Of a stretch of DNA of 49,791 bases, positions 45,558 through 49,791 are shown piece by piece. The translations under genes were made by a program, and so were the position numbers. Under the pieces are notes generated by a model. That model was not told where the DNA came from, searched no databases, and saw nothing but the letters and a program-made list of their open reading frames with translations. The DNA comes from Puniceicoccaceae bacterium 5H (lineage in GTDB: Bacteria > Verrucomicrobiota > Verrucomicrobiia > Opitutales > Oceanipulchritudinaceae), in NCBI GenBank assembly GCA_009772895.1, contig WOUP01000022.1:1-49791 (forward strand), written 5' to 3'. Numbering within the stretch: the stretch's first letter is position 1; each line of letters begins with the position of its first letter.

Positions 45558-46595
45558 TCAACCTCTGTTGGACGCGCAACGGCGACGGGCACCCGTCCAC
45601 AGCATCCCGACGAGGCCGAAGAGCAGAGCCGAAGCGCCGGCTTCAGGCACGGAAACGTTGGGCGGAGCCAGCTCCAGCACCGAGGCAAAGACCATCTCGT
45701 ATTCATCCGGCGAATAGATACCGCCCCATTCCATGGTATGAGTCTCCGTATCCCACGTGTCGTAGATCTCGATCAGGTCGGTTCCTTCGTCATAGCCCAC
45801 GCCCAAAACCATATGCCCGTTGAGCCCGAGCAACACCGGACGGCCTGCATCGATTTCTGCCTCGTAATCCAGCAGCGTAAAGCCACCGCTATGACCGTTG
45901 GCGGCCACATAGGAATCAATACTCTCTGTATAGAGGCTGGCAACGCTGTATCCCGTCCACTCAATGTAATCCTCGATGCCGCAGAGGCCGCTGGGGGACT
46001 GCCCGCGGTATTCGCGAATCGCATCCACCGGGTAGACCAGGCCTCCCATATCCCATGCAAACGTGGTGCCCCCATTCGGGTGGCCCACGCTGTCCTGGCT
46101 GGTGAGCATGAAGTCGGCGATGCAGTCAAAGCTACGGTTCGTAGACAAATCGTCGCCGGATTCGCCGAAACCATAGCCAATCCCGCCACCGGTGTTGTAG
46201 CCGTAGGTCGCCGCATTGTAGAAATCGCGTTGGTGCCCTTCGCTGGCGATCGCCCGGCGCAAGATCGCGCTGTCTGCCGACCACTGGCCCGACACGCCGA
46301 CCTCGGCCACGCCCCCGGGGATGAGGTTGTCGTAAGCATAGCCGTTGTAGCCGTTGCGGTCGTAGTAGCCCAGCAACATGCCCACCGAGGTCGGCGCACA
46401 GCCATACCACCAGTCGGAGGACGCGGTGTTGTCCAGCGAGCCGCCGATTTGAGCCGTCTGAACGCTGCCAGGCCAGGTAGCGCCAGACGAATATGGATCG
46501 AACGCACGGACCGAAGACACGAGCGTGAGCAGGAGGCCACCGGCAAACAGACCCGCACCGCAACGTCGCGAGAGAAAACAAGGGAGGAGTCGCAT
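45558..46595 (-). CDS. Secreted C39-like cysteine peptidase with PEP-CTERM-like tail, copy B
   Basis: The 345-residue paralogue of copy A has the same layout: signal peptide, Cys66 in DWWYGCAPTSVGMLLGYYDRN, His261 in GLNGHMVLGVGYD, and VPEAG, helix and RRR at the C-terminus. The middle (IREYRGQSPSGLCGIEDYIEW) differs most, while the catalytic flanks are nearly identical. The peptidases probably act at the cell surface or after exosortase release. The upstream block 46645-46696 is shared with copy A and overlaps the end of the 198-residue gene. Confidence 0.75.
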   Translation of the reverse strand: MRLLPCFLSRRCGAGLFAGGLLLTLVSSVRAFDPYSSGATWPGSVQTAQIGGSLDNTASSDWWYGCAPTSVGMLLGYYDRNGYNGYAYDNLIPGGVAEVGVSGQWSADSAILRRAIASEGHQRDFYNAATYGYNTGGGIGYGFGESGDDLSTNRSFDCIADFMLTSQDSVGHPNGGTTFAWDMGGLVYPVDAIREYRGQSPSGLCGIEDYIEWTGYSVASLYTESIDSYVAANGHSGGFTLLDYEAEIDAGRPVLLGLNGHMVLGVGYDEGTDLIEIYDTWDTETHTMEWGGIYSPDEYEMVFASVLELAPPNVSVPEAGASALLFGLVGMLWTGARRRCASNRG

Positions 46596-46644
46596 GGCTT
46601 CTCAACTCGGCCCCCGCATGCGACCACTTTAGCCTAGGCGCGAT

Positions 46645-46696
46645 ATATAAGCTCCTGCAGCCCAGTTAGTCCCGGAGGTAATCACCTGAATTAGCG
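46645..46696 (-). promoter_or_regulatory. Duplicated 52-bp upstream element, copy B
   Basis: This copy carries CCAGTTAGTCC (46662-46672) and the near-palindrome AGGTAATCACCT (46676-46687), with TATAT-rich DNA at the gene-proximal end. It overlaps the stop codon of the 198-residue gene (46691-46693), so it is probably the ancestral arrangement. Confidence 0.5.
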
Positions 46697-47287
46697 ACTG
46701 TCGGCAGGAAGAGGCTCAGTGCCTTTAGGCTCGGAATCTTCTCCGCTAAAACCATAGCCACAGAGGTAGTATTTGCTGGTTCCAGGGCCTTCGAATGGAT
46801 CGAGGCTGAAACTGGTCTCCTGTGCGAGCAGATAAAAGCCGTCGCGGACAGGATCGTAACGGTAGGCGAACAAAACGTGTTCGAGAATTTGCCAATTCTT
46901 TTCTGGCTCGAGGTCAGCCTTCTCATGCTGATCGTAGACCACGGTGCCAGAGATGCGAATATCGGCATAGCCGTCGCCATTCAGGTCGACGAACTCCGTT
47001 CTCAGCAGCCAATTTTCGAAATAAGCGGCATCGTCATGTGCATCGTAGAGCCGGAGTTGCAGGTTCTTGATCGACATGACGCCGTTGCCGCGGCGCGACA
47101 CCTCCGTTTTCACCAAGACGGGGAAACCTTGGGCGAGTTCAACCACCTGCTCATACCAGCGATCGCCGTAGATGTTCTCTTCCACCAGTGTGTCCGCATC
47201 GAGCCGCAGCAGGTCTGCAGCTGAGGTGACAGCACCCAGACACAGGAGCCCGATCGCGAGCCCAACGATGCCCCCCTTACTCTTCAT
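46691..47287 (-). CDS. Secreted protein with an EF-hand-like calcium motif, unknown function
   Basis: The 198-residue protein starts [23 protein letters not shown], a signal peptide. The mature part has [20 protein letters not shown], a charged beta-rich middle and [12 protein letters not shown], an FG-GAP/EF-hand-like calcium loop. It ends with [18 protein letters not shown] and no anchor. The start overlaps the ppk stop by 11 bases, indicating coupled translation. A longer open frame upstream only shadows ppk. Function is unknown. Confidence 0.65.
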   Translation of the reverse strand: MKSKGGIVGLAIGLLCLGAVTSAADLLRLDADTLVEENIYGDRWYEQVVELAQGFPVLVKTEVSRRGNGVMSIKNLQLRLYDAHDDAAYFENWLLRTEFVDLNGDGYADIRISGTVVYDQHEKADLEPEKNWQILEHVLFAYRYDPVRDGFYLLAQETSFSLDPFEGPGTSKYYLCGYGFSGEDSEPKGTEPLPADSR

Positions 47288-49406
47288 CCGGCTCGACGGG
47301 GGTGGCTTCGACTTCGACGACGCGGGCCTTGCGCTCGGCCTCGTCCATGAAGAAGTCCTGGCTGGCAAAGGCGTCTTTGGCGTGGCTGTCTTCGGCCGGG
47401 AGGTAGGCCCCGTTGGGTTGCAGGAACTTCGCGAAGGCATTGTCGCGCAGCGTGGGCTCGAGGATGCCGTTGACCAGGCGCTCGCGGATATCGTCTTCCT
47501 CCACCGGGAAGACGACTTCGATGCGACGGTAGAAGTTGCGGTCCATCCAGTCGGCGCTGCCGGCAAAGATGAGCGGACGCTCTTCGGCGGCGTTCTCGAA
47601 GTAGTAGATGCGGCTGTGCTCGAGGAAGCGCCCGAGGATGGAGCGCACGGTAATGTTTTCGCTCATGCCCTTCACGCCGGGCACGAGACCGCAGATCCCG
47701 CGCACCACACAGTCGATCTTCACACCCGCCCGGCTGGCCTTGTAGAGGTTGCTGATGGTCTCTTCGTTGATCAGACTGTTGCACTTCACGATGATGCGCG
47801 CCTTGAGGCCCTTCTTCGCGTTGCGCGCCTCCTGCAGGATGTACTGGTTCATGCGCCGGTGCAGGCTGTAGGGCGCGACGAGCAAGTGGCGGAACTGCGG
47901 GCTCTTGGCGAATCCGGTCAGCGTATTGAAGACCTCGGCCACCTCTTCGGTGAGGTGCTCGCGGCAGGTCATGTAGCTGAGGTCGGTGTAGAGCTTGGCC
48001 GTCTTGGGGTGGTAATTGCCGGTGCCGAGGTGGGCGTAGCGCTTGAGGCCGTTTTCCTCGCGCCGCACGATGAGCATGCACTTGCAGTGGGTCTTGAGCT
48101 CGACGAAGCCGTAGACCACGTGCACGCCGGCGTCTTCCATCTGCTTGGCCCAGTTGATGTTGTTGGCCTCGTCGAAGCGCGCCTTCAGCTCGATCAGCAC
48201 CGTCACCTGCTTGCTGTTGCGCGCGGCATCCATCAGCGCCTTGACGATGGGCGAATCGCTGGAGGTGCGGTAGAGCGTGATCTTGATCGCCAGCACCTTG
48301 GGGTCGCGCGAGGCCTGCTTGACCAGCTCCACCACGGGGTCGAACGAATCGTAGGGGTGGTGCAGCACCTGGTCCTTCTGGCGGATGGCGTCGAAAATGT
48401 TGGCCGGGCTGCGCAGGCTCGGCGGCGTGTAGGGATGGAAGGGCTGGAACTTGAGCGAGTTGTCTTCGATCAGCTCCACCAGCGTGCTGAGGCGCATCAG
48501 GTTGATAGGCCCGTGGATGCGGTAGACGTATTGCTTGGAGAGCTTGATCGCGTCGAGTAGTTGCTGAAGCAACTCGTCTTCCACGCCGTCTTCGATCTCG
48601 AGACGGACGGCGGCCCCCTTGCGCAGGTTGTAGAGCTCTTCCTCGATGTATTGCAGCAGGTTTTCCACTTCCTCCTCGTCGATGTAGAGGTCGGAATTGC
48701 GCGTGATGCGGAAGGCGTGGGCCGCACGCAGGTGGTAGCCGGGGAAGAGCTGCTGCGCGAACAGCTTGATCACATCGTTGAGGAAAACGTAGGTCGGCGG
48801 CGTACGCGTGGTGCCGGGGATGCGCACGACGCGCGGGAGAATGCGCGGCACGGGGATGAAGGCCAGCATGCGCTCGGTCTGCGGCGTGTCCGGGTCGTCC
48901 AGCCAGAGCAGCAGGTTGAGGCTCTTGTTGCCAAACTGCGGAAATGGGTGCGTGGGGTCGATCGCGAGCGGCGTCAGCACCGGCTGCACCTGCTCCTCGA
49001 AGTATTGCTTCAGCCACTGGATCTCGCGCTTGGTCAGGTCGTCCTTGTGCTTGATCACAGTCTTGGCCTCGGCCAGGGAGGGCACCAACTGGTTATGCCA
49101 GCAAGTGTATGCGTCCTTGACCAGCGAGCTGACGACCTGGCGTATCCGGCGCAGTTGTTCCTTGGGGCCGAGGCCGTCGGGACCGGATTTGGTGCTGCCC
49201 GACTCGACCTGTTGAATGAGCCCGCTCACCCGAATCTCGAAAAACTCATCCAGGTTGGAACCGACAAAGGTCAGGAAGCGCACGCGTTCGGCCAAGGGGA
49301 AGCGATCGTCCTCCGCCTGCTCCAGCACCCGGCGGTTGAACGCCAGCCAGCTCAACTCCCGGTTGAAGTATGCGATCTTGCCCTTGTTACCGTTACGCCC
49401 AGACAT
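47277..49406 (-). CDS. ppk: Polyphosphate kinase 1
   Basis: PPK1 builds inorganic polyphosphate from ATP and can run in reverse. The 709-residue protein has the N-terminal [19 protein letters not shown], a head domain, and the two phospholipase-D-like domains of the core. The autophosphorylated His459 lies in [11 protein letters not shown], a near match to the family site. Other motifs are [16 protein letters not shown] and [20 protein letters not shown]. The length is typical. The upstream region holds a GTCACAT/ATGTGAC inverted repeat. Its stop overlaps the next gene. Confidence 0.96.
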   Translation of the reverse strand: MSGRNGNKGKIAYFNRELSWLAFNRRVLEQAEDDRFPLAERVRFLTFVGSNLDEFFEIRVSGLIQQVESGSTKSGPDGLGPKEQLRRIRQVVSSLVKDAYTCWHNQLVPSLAEAKTVIKHKDDLTKREIQWLKQYFEEQVQPVLTPLAIDPTHPFPQFGNKSLNLLLWLDDPDTPQTERMLAFIPVPRILPRVVRIPGTTRTPPTYVFLNDVIKLFAQQLFPGYHLRAAHAFRITRNSDLYIDEEEVENLLQYIEEELYNLRKGAAVRLEIEDGVEDELLQQLLDAIKLSKQYVYRIHGPINLMRLSTLVELIEDNSLKFQPFHPYTPPSLRSPANIFDAIRQKDQVLHHPYDSFDPVVELVKQASRDPKVLAIKITLYRTSSDSPIVKALMDAARNSKQVTVLIELKARFDEANNINWAKQMEDAGVHVVYGFVELKTHCKCMLIVRREENGLKRYAHLGTGNYHPKTAKLYTDLSYMTCREHLTEEVAEVFNTLTGFAKSPQFRHLLVAPYSLHRRMNQYILQEARNAKKGLKARIIVKCNSLINEETISNLYKASRAGVKIDCVVRGICGLVPGVKGMSENITVRSILGRFLEHSRIYYFENAAEERPLIFAGSADWMDRNFYRRIEVVFPVEEDDIRERLVNGILEPTLRDNAFAKFLQPNGAYLPAEDSHAKDAFASQDFFMDEAERKARVVEVEATPVEPDEE

Positions 49407-49693
49407 GCCAACATGTTCGGCAAAGTCCGGTTTTTTATCAAGTCACATCGGGGCGATTCCACGTCGCAATCATGTGACAAACGGCAGGCGGTCGAAATCG
49501 CTGACAAACCCTCACCGATCCAGGCGAGGAGCGCCTACGGTCGGGAATCTTGATCCACAGGTTGGCAGGATTGAAAGGATTTTGCTTTCACATCGGCTAA
49601 AGACTCCGGGCGGCCTCCCGCGGCACCAGAAGCCCTTCAGTAAAAAGAAATCCCTGCAATCCATAGAATCGGTGGATGATCTCCTTCAGCCGT
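49407..49693. other. Intergenic region upstream of ppk
   Basis: Besides the inverted repeat at 49442-49478 I see only a short imperfect hairpin near 49516-49543 and no credible gene. The right part (49560-49690) has no recognisable feature. Confidence 0.4.
49442..49478. promoter_or_regulatory. Inverted repeat upstream of ppk
   Basis: GTCACAT (49442-49448) and ATGTGAC (49472-49478) are perfect 7-bp arms 23 bases apart, just upstream of ppk. The half sites look like CRP-type TGTGA/TCACA but in the opposite orientation. A regulatory role is only suggested. Confidence 0.25.
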
Positions 49694-49791
49694 CTAGAGG
49701 CCGTTTCAAAACTTCATCCTGCGCATCGTTAGCATAACGCAGGCGATCATGAAGAACGCATGGTAGATATTGAAGTGGTGCTCATGGCGCA
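49694..49791 (-). mobile_element. End of an insertion sequence
   Basis: The window ends inside an insertion sequence. A likely terminal inverted repeat GAGGCCGTTTCAAAAC begins near 49697, immediately followed on the minus strand by the end of a transposase frame. The other end is outside the window. Confidence 0.5.
49706..49791 (-). CDS. C-terminal fragment of a DDE-type transposase
   Basis: The last 27 codons (RHEHHFNIYHAFFMIACVML then TMRRMKF) and a TGA stop are visible. The pattern of a charged HHF start followed by a hydrophobic FFMIACVML helix near the C-terminus is typical of IS4/IS5-type transposases. The rest runs off the right edge, so family assignment is tentative. Confidence 0.5.
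   Translation of the reverse strand, partial: RHEHHFNIYHAFFMIACVMLTMRRMKF

Noticed and set aside
47172-48560. 462-codon plus-strand open frame opposite ppk
   Set aside because: Shadow of polyphosphate kinase with no domain signal.

Overview
The window is high-G+C bacterial DNA densely packed with genes on both strands. It looks like a chromosome segment from the Verrucomicrobiota, most likely the Opitutia. The reasons are PEP-CTERM-like C-termini of the VPEAGAS type, a Trp/Tyr-rich secreted protein of a style common there, RCC1/calcium-repeat secreted proteins, tandem DUF2490-like outer-membrane proteins and a double-membrane envelope (TolC, TonB-like protein). This placement rests on protein style alone; there is no rRNA. 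Housekeeping genes (eno, ppk, nadE, hemL, scpB, maf, tRNA-Gly) alternate with accessory loci.

Layout. 1-3.6 kb: tail of an unknown gene, a Sad-type succinate-semialdehyde dehydrogenase, and a DnaQ-like exonuclease meeting a Y-family polymerase tail to tail. 3.8-5 kb: a lone glycosyltransferase-like gene. 5.15-9.1 kb (minus): a compact operon reading ring-cleaving dioxygenase, esterase, MarR regulator, FecCD permease, ABC ATPase. It resembles the MhqR quinone-resistance module joined to an iron/heme importer, and a MarR-type palindrome sits at its promoter. 9.2-10 kb: a HisN-like phosphatase. 10.2-14.7 kb: a HAMP-less chemoreceptor followed by three tandem outer-membrane-protein paralogues. 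14.8-18.3 kb (minus): a membrane glycosyltransferase-like protein, a left-handed beta-helix protein and a rhodanese/YceI fusion. 18.4 kb: tRNA-Gly.

18.6-29.6 kb (minus) is a polysaccharide-export locus under two-component control: NtrC-type regulator, ArnT-like membrane protein, beta-barrel protein, Wzc-type tyrosine autokinase and a phosphate-binding-like periplasmic protein. The probable partner NtrB-type kinase lies upstream and is separated from its regulator by a secreted-protein gene and by a PIN-domain gene with an unusually large partner. 29.7-38.9 kb: LURP-one-like protein, BamE-like lipoprotein/secreted protein, a structured repeat-rich intergenic element, hemL, a secreted esterase, nadE, a TolC-family protein, maf and a TonB/TolA-like protein.

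38.9-41.7 kb: a large RCC1-repeat secreted protein whose frame is broken at a run of eight G. 41.8-44.2 kb: scpB, a truncated acetyltransferase and eno. 44.4-46.6 kb: two tandem secreted C39-like cysteine peptidases with PEP-CTERM-like tails and a duplicated 52-bp upstream element. 46.7-49.4 kb: a small secreted protein and ppk. The right edge holds the end of an insertion sequence. No CRISPR array, rRNA or prophage was seen.

The best candidates for something undescribed are the chemoreceptor plus outer-membrane triplet, the PIN/257-residue pair, the duplicated peptidase cassette, and the homopolymer-interrupted RCC1 gene. All start sites and functions are read from sequence only; no alignment or structure search was run.
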